A stretch of 64,000 nucleotides of DNA from Cylicocyclus nassatus (taxonomy: Eukaryota > Nematoda > Chromadorea > Rhabditida > Strongylidae). Positions 24,299 to 36,205 of the stretch are shown piece after piece. The DNA lies in the NCBI GenBank assembly GCA_958299035.1, contig CATQJL010000316.1, positions 91,906,443-91,970,442 on the forward strand, read 5' to 3'. The notes beneath the pieces are model-generated. The model worked only from the letters and a program-made list of their open reading frames with translations. It was not told the DNA's origin and made no database searches. Within the stretch, counting starts at the first letter, position 1. Each line of letters starts with the position of its first letter. The position numbers and the translations under genes were made by a program.

Positions 24299-24412
24299 TC
24301 AAATTCTACTCAGTGAGATTTGCCTGAGGGGAGAGTCTGCTACACCAGTTTGTGATGTCCTCTCAACTTGTACATATGCAAATAGACGGCTTTCTTACTT
24401 AATGTGAATAAA

Positions 24413-24964
24413 GCTTAATTAGAAAAACTATAAGCTGAGATTTTGATTTTGTTATCGGACACAACAGGTTCACTTTCAGCTCCCACAATTATTTTCAATT
24501 CTTTCTATAAATCGTTTTCATAGTTACGTACAATGCTTGACTATTCTGTTTTCTTGCCGAGATGAAGAAAGTCTTGGATAAGTTAGACAGATGTGCGTCA
24601 CTTCTGGCAGGAATAGTTGGAAAAGGTACGTAGAATACAGGGATCTCATGAAAATTTATGGGGTCGGGAGGTCCTTGCCATTTATCGACACTCATTTAAC
24701 TTTCTGCGAGCTCACGCTGCGGAGCTCAATGATGCAAAGAAGCACTATGGCTCTGCTTTGATAAAGCTCTCTGGCTTGGATAGGCAATCAGAATACACAA
24801 ACTTAAGCATCAAAATAGGAAGCGCCTCCTCGTAGCTTCCTGGCCGCCCTCGGAGGGACGTACGTGCATACGAGCTTTAGTCAAATGTACGTCTACAGAT
24901 TCGAAATTAGCACCACGTAACATATTTTCTTGCAATGAATCTCTCGTGAGGGAGGGGAGGGGGG
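24413..24964. other. Intergenic; possible exon remnants
   Basis: A plus frame at 24617-24835 ends in a stretch (FLRAHAAELNDAKKHYGSAL) that loosely resembles the first helix of F-BAR domains. No supporting splice sites or further exons were found, so this is only a weak suggestion. Confidence 0.2.
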
Positions 24965-25130
24965 AAGAGGACGAGGGCGCAGTGATATGAGGCGCAGCTA
25001 GATCGGACCCAGGTTCGATCCCGCCCCTAGGCCAACCAAGCCCTCTGCCCTCCGAGGCCGTAAATTGCTACCTTTCCAAGTCTGCATTGGCAAGTCTTTC
25101 AGGGCTTTTCAAAATAGTTTTCCGTAAGCC
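24965..25130 (+). mobile_element. tRNA-derived SINE, copy 2
   Basis: A box GGCGCAGTGATATGAGG and B box GGTTCGATCCCGCCCC (25012-25027) are followed by CCAACCAAGCCCT, the same order as copy 1 at 9480-9612 on the other strand. The region between the boxes differs in detail, as expected for independently decayed copies. Confidence 0.65.
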
Positions 25131-26936
25131 CTCGTGTTTCTATAATTGCTTGAGACAAAAATGCATCATGTCCTTCAAAATCGTCGAGAAGACCTTCAGT
25201 TCACAATTACCGCGATTATTTCACCATCGCAAAATTTAGTTGGAAACTGCAGGTGCTGCTCAAATGAGGAAGAAAAACGGTCAGTACTGTCTAGAGCACT
25301 TGCCTGTCAGTACTGGAAAACTTGCGACAATGATGTAAACAAGAGGTGTGAAGTCTTATTACTTTTGACTCTTCTGTCAGGAAAGAGAAGTTTTGATAAG
25401 AATTGTCAAGAGCGCATGATGTGATCATATCTCATACGATGCTATCGCTTTCTGAGCATTTATTGCGTTTCACAAGGCTATTTTACTCGATTATTTCGGT
25501 TCACAGACAAATGTTTCCTTAACATCTAATTGTTCAGTCCAGGTTCTCTAGGTCAGCGCCGAATTATTTATTGCAGTTCTCGCTAGCCTGTGGTTCCTTG
25601 TGTCTCACCCCCGGCAGTTACAATTGCTCTGCTTTCTTAATATCAGAGATTTCTGTCGCAGAACCACTATAATTAGGAGATTTTGATCATTTTGTAAGCT
25701 AGCTCAAAGCTAGCGTGACAGTTGAGTGTATTCTCGAACTTCGGCGAATTATTCTATAGAGGGTGTTTCTAAAGCGATGCCCATTTGCATAAATACATGA
25801 ACTCTGAAAAGAAGTCCTCATAGCTACGATCAAGTGGCAAGAGAGGTATACTTCTTTTCCCCCGAAGACAAAAGTGAATCTAGTCCTGCGAATAGCAAAT
25901 GATGCGCTATAGAGTATTGAATTGAAAAAGATATTTTTAGTGGTGAATATTGTAGTACCATCCTTCCCAGCTCATTCTCCTTCTGATCGTGTTACAACTA
26001 TAACGTTACTGCGATTTTCATCCATGGGTGAGGTACTATAAGATACGGTACTATGATAGAAAAAGGAGTTAGTCGTTCACTCCGTATGTAGAATTCTGAA
26101 CTAATCAAAGGTGCATTTGGGCTCAATGTTGAATGCATTTTGGACTTCCACGAACTTCGCCCGCTGTTATCTGGGGCACCAGTTTTCGGCCAAGCATTAG
26201 GACCTTCCTGGGAGCGCAAAACGATAATTACGAATACAGTTTGACCGGGGGCCCTCCGACATTTACTTCGACGTTCGCCAAAAATCCGCTTCAGCCAAGA
26301 CATGGCCGGTCGACGCGCGCGATGCACTCGATCGACCTCGAGATTTTTTGTGTAAATGTGGCATTTTCTTTGAGCGCAGCATGCAGCAAGGTCATCTTCT
26401 TTTACGATGGATTATTTACGCAAAAAATTGTACGTAAAAACCACATGCCCAAGCAGACGAGCCCGCACAGGAGCGTCGTTGTTGACAGAAAAACGAGACT
26501 ACTGCAGCACAGTAAAAATTCTTATCGAACTATAACAACTGCAAAGAAACACTGTAAAGCTGATTAGTAATAAAGGGAAGAATATGATAATTGCACATAA
26601 AAAATTGGCAGTGGAAAACAATAGGACTAAAGTAAAACATAAAAGATTATTGGCTCAGCGGCACACGGCACTACCTGGATGTGTGTAGGTACGAAACTTA
26701 TATACGCTAAGGACTTATGATGAGAGGATGAATGGAAGCAGGAAGTGGGGGCAAGGCTAGATACTTAAACCTAGTCGAACTTTGCGCTCTAGCGACCTAC
26801 AGTAACAATACAGTAGTGCGCAAAACCACCGATAAATCTAGACTGACTATGAGGAAGTAGTGGAAGGTAGATATACTAGGCGAGACGATTTACTAGAGCT
26901 GTCCAGTAGGCATACAAGAACGAATCGAAGCAAGTG
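25131..26936. other. Intergenic, no supported gene
   Basis: A 144-codon plus frame (26133-26567) and a 109-codon minus frame (25998-26327) overlap in a G+C-richer patch. Neither shows a domain. The region is the 3' flank of the bZIP gene. Confidence 0.35.
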
Positions 26937-29073
26937 TTATTGAGTGGTATCCATGATGTTCTGAGCGGTCAAAAGCGATTTGAACTGGTCGACCTCCCGT
27001 TTCAACTTAGCGATCTCCTCCTTCAGCTGATCGTTCTCATTCTCCAACAGCTAAATGTCACTGTCTTTGAGGTCTTTACATATATTATTTGTACGAATTG
27101 CATACTTGTACTCGACGACTTCTGTACTCGAAAACAGCCCGGCGATTGGCACGACAGCGCTTTGCTGCTTCATTGTTGCGGCGTCGTCGATCCATGTACT
27201 GCTCCTAAGAAATTAATAGAGTTTCTGTTCATTTTTTCTGACTGAAAACTTAGGCGCAAGAAGCTCTCATTCAATGAACCTTTTTTTCATCAGAACTGTT
27301 GCCGTCTAGAGCTCTTCTAATGGCTGAGGACTCTGGGTGATCTTCACTTGAGTGAGATGGTGAAAGCGATGCTGACGAGGAAATCGATTCGCAGTCGGAT
27401 TTCGAAGGTGAGAGCTGATATGGTGAAAATCACATAGACATATATCAGGACGCAAAAAAATTCCGTCAAGCTTTAATATCAAAGGCATAGGTTATGGTTA
27501 CAATCTTCCATGCACTTGTAGCCACCACGGACGGCGATCACGAACTACGGGAGTCTCAAACCTACCCGTGGAGGACTGCCCAAACGGCTATGATGTTCCG
27601 TACGGCTCTGCGGTACAGCTGGAGAGGTACGACGAGAAGCTAGCAGCGCTCCCAGCAACGACTGCGATGGCGCTCGCTCCTGCTGCTGTTGAGGTGAAGG
27701 AACTGAAAAATAATGTCATACATGTCAACTGACTTTAAAGTCCCTGAGGCATCTCATACAAGCTAAGAGTAACTCATGCGTGGGCCTCACCTCTCTGTAT
27801 CACACGCTCGACACGATCGCTGCTCGAATCTGGACTGAAGCGTTCGGCTTTCATAATCACAGACTCCTTGTGGGCTTGAAAAGGTTGGAAGGCCGAACCG
27901 ACTGAGAACACCGACGGAGACGGTGTGGCACGATACTAGAAAGAAAAACTTGCGGCGAACAATGTTTGGCAGATACCCAGACGCGCGGCTCCAGACGCGA
28001 TCGGAGTGCAAGAAAGGCGTGCTATACGAAATGCCGTGAAATAGCCCAAGCATCAGCAGCATGGGGCTCGATTTATGCAGCCCGAATGACCTCGATTCCG
28101 CCATCCATACACGGTTTCAAACAGCTGCTATTGCTGCTGATGCCAAACCGGCTTTTCATTCCCGGCACCGTACGAGACGGAAAGAACCGAACCTGCTGTT
28201 GGATGGCGGCTTGCAGTTGACATAGTTGCATGATCGGAAGTTGGGAGGTGCTCGACAGCAGCGGAACTTGCGGTAGTGAAAGAGACGGCACTGTGGAATG
28301 GAAGGAAGACAGCGAAGTAGTGGCCAGCGGTACGACTGATGAAGTTGGCAGTTGCTGTGTGAACAGGGTCTGAAGCTAGAAAGTTGAGCACGATCCAGAA
28401 GGACCAGAGCACTGACCTTGGTCGTCGATGGCAGCACAGTGTTGCTCTGAGACGGCAGCGCAGCAAAGTCGGGACGAGTCGTTTGCAAAAGGCTCTCGGC
28501 GGCCGTGCGAGACTCCAAGCGAGACTTCAGTAGATGATTCTCTTGGGACAGTGCTAAGATACGCTGTTCCATAGCCTAAAAACCGAATACTGAAAAAGCG
28601 TGCGTATTTTTGGTAGAAGGAATACATTCGAGGTTCTGACGAAGTTCTCAAAATACAAAACTCTTTGCAGATAGGGAATGGAGACGATTTAGTTATGAAA
28701 AATACCACCGCTTATACAAGGTGATTTGTAAGTAAACGAAGCAAATAAAAAATTTGCATTTGCAAAAAGCAGATTTTTTTTACATATACGCTAATGTTTA
28801 CTGACCATATCACTGATTCTCCGTTTTTCCCGAGATCTTTTTGAAGCATCATTGTTCTTCCGTCTCCTGTCCCAATATTGGTCATCTTTTAGGACGCTTT
28901 CGTTCACGGAATTCCTAAATATAAGTTGCATAATTTTTCAAATTGTCACAGTCTATAGCATACCTTCTAGAATTAGGAGAATACTCAGAAGAGTTGGAGC
29001 TGTACTCTGCCGAGGCCGAGCATACAACGGACAATCGTTCCGATGGCGATGACGATGAAGAATCGACATCCAT
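26937..29073 (-). CDS. bZIP transcription factor with two bZIP domains (NFIL3/ATF-2-like)
   Basis: Exons on the minus strand: 29073-28964, 28914-28806, 28575-28417, 28375-28193 or 28091, 27935-27791, 27702-27566, 27414-27280, 27204-27106, 27050-26937. All phases agree, giving about 396 or 430 residues depending on the exon 4 donor. Exon 1 is Ser-rich (MDVDSSSSSPSERL). Exons 2-3 encode an NFIL3/PAR-type basic region (KDDQYWDRRRKNNDASKRSR, EKRRISDM) and a short zipper (MEQRILALSQENHLLKSRLE). A Ser/Pro/Gln-rich middle follows. Exons 8-9 encode a second basic region (RRRRNNEAAKRCRANRRAVF) and a zipper (LLENENDQLKEEIAKLKREV) before TAA. Both are DNA-binding and dimerising modules, so the protein should act in the nucleus. 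I read it as the nematode ATF-2/NFIL3 group by the first domain; the second has a non-standard RANRRAVFEYRSRR stretch. Donors GTCAGT (twice) and GTTCAT are weaker than average. Confidence 0.88.
28073..28091 (-). other. Read-through stop giving a possible one-bZIP isoform
   Basis: If exon 4 is not spliced at 28193 or 28091, the frame continues to TAA at 28075-28073. That product would be about 220 residues with only the first bZIP domain and a Ser/Gln-rich tail. Both exon 4 donors (CAG|GTTCGG and GAG|GTCATT) are in phase 0 and imperfect, which makes retention plausible. Confidence 0.35.
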
Positions 29074-32065
29074 CTACAAGCAAGGAATAGCTATTTTAAA
29101 AAGTTGACAAAGAAACGTCCACTGAAGAAAACGGAAGTTCGACATAAAAATCAAAGACGATGAGTATGTGAGGAATTGAAAAATTGAGATTGAGTTGAGA
29201 CGCTTCTTGTTGCGAAGCCCAGCGCTGAGAAGGGAGTGGGAGCATCAAAAGGCAGGGGGCAATTACCCGCACCCGGATGCGCTCCCCCTAGGGGTCGACC
29301 TACATGTCCGAAACCGGCCAGGGCGCTGGCCAACCAACACACACAGCCAGAAGTGACCGCGGCGATTTCCATTTCAACGATGAAACCTGTTGTCGAGCCC
29401 GGATAGCGGAGCGATCGACCACGGAGGGAACAGTGCGATCACGGAGACGGCGATCGACGTCTCCAGGATGACGTTCCGTGCGAGTTTCAGAGACCGAATA
29501 GGTCAGCTCCCACCCCGACTCTCGTTTTCGAACGTCCACGTCCTTGTTCACGGCACGCCTTCGCTTCGCCAATTTGCATGGTTAACTTCAAGAAACTGCA
29601 ATGAGGGTTCAGTAACATTGATAAGAAACGAAGATGATCCTTGAGTGTTGCTTTATGTAAAGATTCCCGGGTGCAAGCATGGTTATGCTTGAGTTGTGAG
29701 CATGGTATGCTTGTGTTTTTTGCATTTTTTGCGTCAAGTCATTTACGCCGTATTGGGCACGTCTATGAGCCAAGAAGAGATCACTGCTAATCTCGCAGAT
29801 CCGTTAGACAAAAAAATACATGAGCAGCTGCTCTATGATATGAGTCTGACTACTTTGTGCACTATCAAAACGAAATATTCGGATGCCTGACGGCTGCAAC
29901 ATCGACTAACAGCGTAAAGCGCATTATAACGTTGTGTTGACCCAGTTTCGAGACCTGAATCGTCAGTGTAGAAACTAGTATCTACGGCATGCTCAATAAG
30001 GGCTTTTGTTGTGACTGTGTTTTCAATGCGAACAATGCGCATAAAGCAAAGCATGAAAAATTTGTTTGAATCTGTAATAATTAGTAACTGCCGAAGAGAG
30101 CCAATGAAAGACGTTATCTTTTGCTTGATGATGAGTAAAGTGGTGAAGGAAATAATAACGGCGATGGTGATTTCAATTTACTCATGGACAAAAGGCTTCT
30201 TGAAACCCTGAAAGATGTCCGTTCTGTCACAGTCTAGTTAGTTTCTGTTTGCTTATCGAAATTTTTATCTGTCTTACTTCCGCACTCCATTTCCACTTTC
30301 TAATATAGACTAGCTTCTCAACACATAATGATCGTAATCTCAACATATAGGGTTTGGGTGTTAGTAAGTAGAAAAATTCTGGACATAGAGTAAGAGCAAA
30401 CTCTAAAAATCTCGAAACTATAGTGAGTCAAATTACAAAAGAGGGGTGGTTAGCTGTATAAAAGCAATCATTAGGAAGGAGAATGACTTGATGTGATGTC
30501 AGAAACTTCTGCAAGTGTGGGTGAAAAAACATCAGATAAGATTTAGTCTATGATGGTTCATATTTAGCCCACCCAGAAAATCCGAGTTAGCCAAAACTCT
30601 GCGAACTAACATTGGTATGTTGACTGATGGGGCACCGGTACCGTACGGTAGTGCGATAGTTGAGAGAACAAGGAAAACTGACCGCACCGCCGCCCTCAGG
30701 GGCATTGTGCGTTCGCGATGGACGGGGTCCAGTTCATCCATGCAGAAAAGAGGGCTGTGTGTTGCTATTTTCGTCGTCGCTAAGTAAACAACGGAACGTT
30801 TGCGGTGTGTGGCGAGGACCGCAGCGTAAATCTGTGCGCAGCGTGCCTCCGGCGGGTTACAAAAATAGACTGGCCATTGTCCGCCGATTTGAGGGAGCGA
30901 ATCCTCGAATAGACAGTCGGCCATGGTATGTGGATGTTTGCAGGTATACGGAAAAAGTTGTCCGGGATAGAACTGTTGACTCTGAGTTGTGCAGAGGGAG
31001 AAAGACAGACTATTGAGCTGTTTGTTCATGCGACTGACCAGTCCAAGGTCCTCCGAAAGCCGTTACCCTTTTTCGATGTTGAACCCTCGGCCAAAAAAGT
31101 CTTCTCTCTTTGAAGGGACTGGATAGCAGAAAAGAAAAGATAGTCGTAAGCCAATTGATAGCAAGGCCCGAATTTGTAATTTTCAGTAATAAAAAACTCG
31201 GAGTTAGTTATGTTACGCAATAAAATACGTGATAGACACAACATGAAATAGGCTCAACGAAAAGAATGAATGTGACTTAGATCCCGCATATGTGTTGCCC
31301 AGTCACGCAGATATCGGTGCTACAGATAAAACAGCTGCAAACTATCGCTTATTATTTTGACATCACCAACTAGTTTTTAAGCTCAAAGCAGACACACGAC
31401 CAGGTAGCCGTGATTGAGTGATGCGTTCTTCTACTCAACATAGTTAGAGAAAGTTGAAAAATAGGGAAAACCGAAAAGAAGAGCACGCGAGCGCGGTAGA
31501 AAATTAGCGGATCGTAGCGAAAGTGCGCATACAGCGTCGAAATGCCGGACACGAACCTGCGATGAACTGCCGAACGGACATCGCAGGCAAGGGGGGGGGG
31601 GGGTAGCGAGCGGGAAGGGAAAACATGTGCAGCGCTGGAGAAGTCCGAATACCGGCTATCAAGTTCACGACCGAGTGACCCGGGTTGCATCCTCTTCGCG
31701 AGAATCCGGAACGTCGAGCATACCGGCTTAAGTCAGCGGCCGCATACACTTAGCCGCGCAAGGAACGGCAAATTCGGGATGTCCGAAAGGGAGAAAGTGA
31801 TGGAAAACATACGACAGGGCTCATTCTAGAAATACCATCATGGACAGAATGCATTTAAGCTCATGGAAATCAAGCAGAGGATAGATCGGTGGAATAGGAA
31901 AGTTTTCTTAAGCTGCGAAACCAGTTTACATTGACAACATGTGCAGCACAGAATTCAAAATGCGAGTTTTTGAACAGAGAGCAATAAAGCTGCTACTGGC
32001 GACTTTCAGATAAGCTCATCAGCACTGAGCATTTGGTTCGTGTGAGTCAGATATCCGATACTCAC
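29074..32065. promoter_or_regulatory. 5' flank of the bZIP gene, G+C-rich patches
   Basis: G+C-rich stretches at 29200-29570, 30640-30920 and 31490-31790 contain overlapping frames on both strands (the longest is 165 codons, 30532-31029 minus), none with a recognisable domain. Their composition and place upstream of the minus-strand bZIP gene fit a promoter region with possible non-coding 5' exons. No specific binding site is claimed. Confidence 0.3.
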
Positions 32066-32212
32066 TTCCAAAGATCATAGTTTCTGCATTTCCAACGTAG
32101 TGATTTTTTGTCATCAATCGCCTGTAGGGATCAGGATTCCAATCCGTACCTTCATTTGGATACAAAATCCGCGTAACGATGGTTACTTCTTCACAATCAT
32201 TAGTAACGATTA
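32066..32212 (-). CDS. Orphan exon, family unknown
   Basis: The acceptor TCCTTTTTTAG leads into 49 codons that end at the donor GGAA|GTGAGT. The peptide is IVTNDCEEVTIVTRILYPNE followed by GTDWNPDPYRRLMTKNHYVG and NAETMIFG, which looks like conserved globular protein. Upstream and downstream exons in matching phase were not found. It lies 3 kb upstream of the bZIP start on the same strand and could belong to a separate minus-strand gene reaching to about 35 kb. Confidence 0.42.
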
Positions 32213-34408
32213 CTAAAAAAGGAGAGGTAACAAGAGAAATATAAAAGCGGTGATCAGTTATCCTGTACAGATGGAGATAAAGTCTTGCTCTATATTTTTG
32301 AGATTTGAGATAGCGAGTACATAGAACAGCCAATGAACAGTTCAGATAATAAGATTTCAACGCAGATGCACTGCCGCACATGCATGAGAAAGCAAACGTT
32401 TCCGGATGAAAAACTTGAAGTCTCTATACCTACCATACGGAAAATGCGGGAAAATTTCCACTACCACCAGGGTAACATATCGCAGTCTAGACTAAGCTAT
32501 CGAAAGCTAAGGATACGATGTAAGTGATGCACGACAACAACGCGATAAGAGAGTGCTAATTGGCTAGTTAGAAGACAGTGTGACCTGTCCTTGAACTGCA
32601 TCGTCGACATTACGGACACACGAAGAGCGGCGGCGCAGATGTGGGACAAAGAAGCATCGCCGACACTTGACGCTGCACCCGAAGATGAGCTCATACGTCG
32701 TCTTCGTCGGCTGAAGCACGCCTAATTAGCTCTCGAGGTAGCCAACTGGTCTCTGCTGATGTTCATCACCAAAGTGCCGTTCTCTTTTGTTTTGAGATTC
32801 TAGCTGGGTAAAGAGTCCGTTCCACAGACCATAGTCAGGGCTCATAGAGTTTTTCATCCATTTGATCGCAAAAGTGAGGTACAGAAGACAGGATTAGCAT
32901 GCGATCGAACATAGATCGAACAGATTGTTCATTGCCATTGTCTATACAGCTATGTATTCCCCGTTCCAAGAGGAGGACGTGAGATGAAAATGATGAAATT
33001 CATGATGTCACTCCGCAAATAAACAATATTTATAAACAGGTATAACTAGGATAGCTGACGGTCAAAAAGGAAGAAGTTTATATTTCACTTGTAACAATTA
33101 TAATTCAATCTTGCGACGTGTGTGTTGATGTCGATTCTTATTAATCGCATCCTTTTAATAATTGTGCGAAAATTAATCCTCAATCCTTGGGGATCTGCTT
33201 AGGGTCTGCATGTACTTCTGTCTAGAGCGGATGACAAGGAGAATTTCCCTGTTCTATCAATTATTTCCTTGCGAGTAAAGCAGATGGCGGCAAACATTGA
33301 ACTACAATTTTTAGGTTGGCCCGTAAGTTTTGCTCCAAAATTTCCAGAATTCGCAGTTTTTTTTCGCGTTCAGACTTCTTTGATTTGACATAGCTTAGAA
33401 AGAGAAAACCATGAACCTTTCAAAAGTTGTTTCAAGCAAAGATCCATGTCAGTATGTGGTGATACAAGCTGACAGAAAGAATAGTCAAACAAGTCCAAGT
33501 TTTATTTCGAAATTTGGCAGGTAAAAATGCCATGAGGCCGAGCAAAATTTGATTTTTTGGTTGTGTTTTGATTGATTTACTCTTAACTGAGGGAATTCGT
33601 GCCGATCGGATGATTATGATTACAGCTAGCTATGATTAAGCTTTTTTCAGAATTCGGATATTCCACTTGTAAAAATTTTAATAGGCATAATAAAATAGCA
33701 TTTGTTACATGTTGAGGAAAAAATGTAACATAAATCAAGTCGTTTTTCGAACATTGAAAGATTTATCATTTGGTGCAAGACTTATGAACCAATCTAACGA
33801 TCAGGCTGAATTTCAGAAATTCAGTAGGATAGACGACAAATCTGACCTATGGCTTAGTATGCTAGCGTGGCTCAAATTGATGCATAACCCCAGATAGATG
33901 ATTTTGGTTGAGTCGGCAGCAAGCAGTGCGCGACCTAAACGAATGATGAACACAACAAGTAGATGGAGGTGAAAGTGTGTAGTTGACCTGACACCTGCCG
34001 TAAACAACGAAAGCAAACAGTGAGCGAAGCAGCATCGGTGACAGACGGCAGGCACTGCGCACACCTGCCTGCTGCCAACCGCGGGCGAAAACAACCATGC
34101 AAGGCCTGGGTCACAACCACTCTAGATAAGCCATTTCAGCACGAAATATGCGTGAAAATGTGGTGTCGAACTTCAAAAGAGGCGTGAGTCGCCCCGACCT
34201 CGCACGGGGCATGTGCGACGGGTGTGAACTGACCCTTAAACCTAAATTGATTCTTCGCAGTGAAGGAAGAGAGATCCATTCTCAAATTCGGCTCAGCTCC
34301 CATTTCGCTGCAGATCTACGCCATTATACTCTTACTTTATGTCCTTGCAGATAGCATCAATCACTTGCCGTGATGGGGAACTCCGACAAAGATATCCTGA
34401 GCACTTTC
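32213..34408. other. Intergenic, with one transposon end
   Basis: TTAGGTTGGCCCGTAAGTTTTG at 33313 is a solitary mariner-type terminus without a visible partner. A G+C-richer patch at 33900-34230 has frames on both strands but no recognisable protein. Confidence 0.4.
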
Positions 34409-34606
34409 TCATCGAAAGTGAATTCGATTGATAGAATGATAGTCCTTGAAGGTCGCGCACTTGCAAGAAATAGAAAGTTGACCAGTGATCTTCATACGCT
34501 TATTCTGAAATTGCTCTGCACCTGCTTTGTCCAATGAATTTTCCTTGAAGAATTCCACGGCGAACTGCAGCGGGATGTCCATTGTCTCAAAAGGAACGTC
34601 TGTAAT
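34409..34606 (-). CDS. Candidate terminal exon, family unknown
   Basis: After the acceptor CACCCGCAG the minus strand is open for 65 codons to TGA at 34409-34411. The peptide includes ITDVPFETMDIPLQFAVEFF, KENSLDKAGAEQFQNKRMKI and TGQLSISCKCATFKDYH. Immediately upstream (34607-34740) another frame contains a hydrophobic run (TIATCAILAVFIFLFVPLC). The join could not be resolved. It may be spliced internally at GCA|GGTGCAG. Confidence 0.3.
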   Translation of the reverse strand: MTDVPFETMDIPLQFAVEFFKENSLDKAGAEQFQNKRMKITGQLSISCKCATFKDYHSINRIHFR

Positions 34607-36205
34607 CTGCGGGTGCATTCCCACACAATGGAACGAAAAGGAAGATAAATACTGCGAGAATCGCACACGTCGCAATCGTCGTCGAAAGTGAAACGAACGA
34701 AAGGGAAAATGCACTGACGGACGTAGTCTCTGTTGTCTTTGGCAGACAATGGATTCCTGAAATAGCCTGAGTGTCCTAGAGCTTTAATGTAAAAGTGAGA
34801 AAAATATGAAGCACAGAGTGGGTCAAAAGCTCAAAAGCAAACATAATTCTCTTCGCTCCATCGAGGCATAATGTTGAGAAACATCTTGCAGATGAACTGT
34901 ATTCTGCTCTCCTGCTAGAATTGGTCAAAACTTGAGATAAGGTAACTTAGCCAGTGCAAAATATGCATGCATAGTGCTTATCCCTATCTAATCAATATAC
35001 ATAACCTCTTTCAATGGTAACAGTAATTACCTAATTGAGTAACTGATATGTCGTTCTTCCTTTTCAAGAGTGATCGAGTTACACAAAAGGTGAAGCGAAA
35101 TAGCAGGAGACAAAACGTTAGATAATAAGCTGGAACGAAGTTATAAGGCTTCAAAAAATTCGTAGTGATACAATACCAACTCACTTTCACCTTAACTTTT
35201 CACCTAAGTCAATTTGTTTTGTTTGCTGAATCATGCTCACGAGTTGGTAACACGCCGATAAAACCACATTTCGAAGAATTTGCAAGAGGACTGGATGTGA
35301 AGAGAGGGTGGTGATGTCCTGAGGGTGAAATGACCGATGGTGCCGCTGGTGTCGGCAATCGCCATCGACAGCCTGACCTTGTAAACAACGAGCCACCCGC
35401 GTAAACAATCTCCTCAACCTCATTTGCATAGGGCACAAGCTTGCACGCTCCTCCCCGTCGATCTACGCTCTTGCCATCGTCTGCAACCTGCATCAATCGT
35501 TAGACCTTTCCTACTGCTCATTAATGCAGTGAACACAACAACAAACAACGTTGGAAGAGACTTCGAGAGCTGAGAAGCCTCAGGAACATTTTAAAAGTCG
35601 AAAAAGTCAATTCTCAGTAAAAGCTTTTCGACGGTCAATTTCAGGTAAGGGTATTAGGAATGGGTATGAACATAAAGTCATACCCCAAAACAACCCAAGT
35701 ACAGTGGTAACCTCAAAAAACAAGCAACCACCTTCAGTTGGACACAGTAAAATCACTGTGGACTAATTTAGGATGCTGCGCTCCAGAAAGTGGAGAGATT
35801 GTAAACTTAGGGAAAAGGAACACAATTCCAAAGACGCTGGTCGCATGCGACAAGGCAAAATCTAAATTTTATTTTTCCTTTTAGAAAGAGTATACACGTG
35901 AAAATTTTTTGAAAATGGCAATAAATTCTTCGCGTAAGCGATATCTGAACTAGAAACTTAGAAACCCACGGATTGCTTACAATAAAATGCAAACGACTGA
36001 AACAAATAAATTATAATACTTTATCATGGAATGTGATGTCCATGATGTTGTCAGCGCATCGTCATGATGCTCACTTACTTTTGCGAAGAACTGTTGCCAA
36101 ACTTACATTTCAGACGATGGTGATGCTTAAGCGAAGGTCCGAAAATTATAGTTTCTTTACTTGAAGCTGAGCTAGTGGTTTAACAGGAATCTTGATGCTC
36201 ACTTT
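34607..36205. other. Intergenic, unresolved frames
   Basis: Minus frames at 35187-35496 with a candidate donor (TTTACAAG|GTCAGG) could be a 5' exon; the plus frame ending at 35766 (PPSVGHSKITVD) also reads like a protein terminus. Neither can be supported further. Confidence 0.25.

Noticed and set aside
26133..26567. 144-codon plus frame as a transposase
   Set aside because: No DD(E/D) motif, no helix-turn-helix pattern and no terminal repeats around it.
30532..31029. 165-codon minus frame upstream of the bZIP gene
   Set aside because: No recognisable family, no splice context, and the plus strand is open over the same G+C-rich stretch. More likely 5' regulatory sequence.
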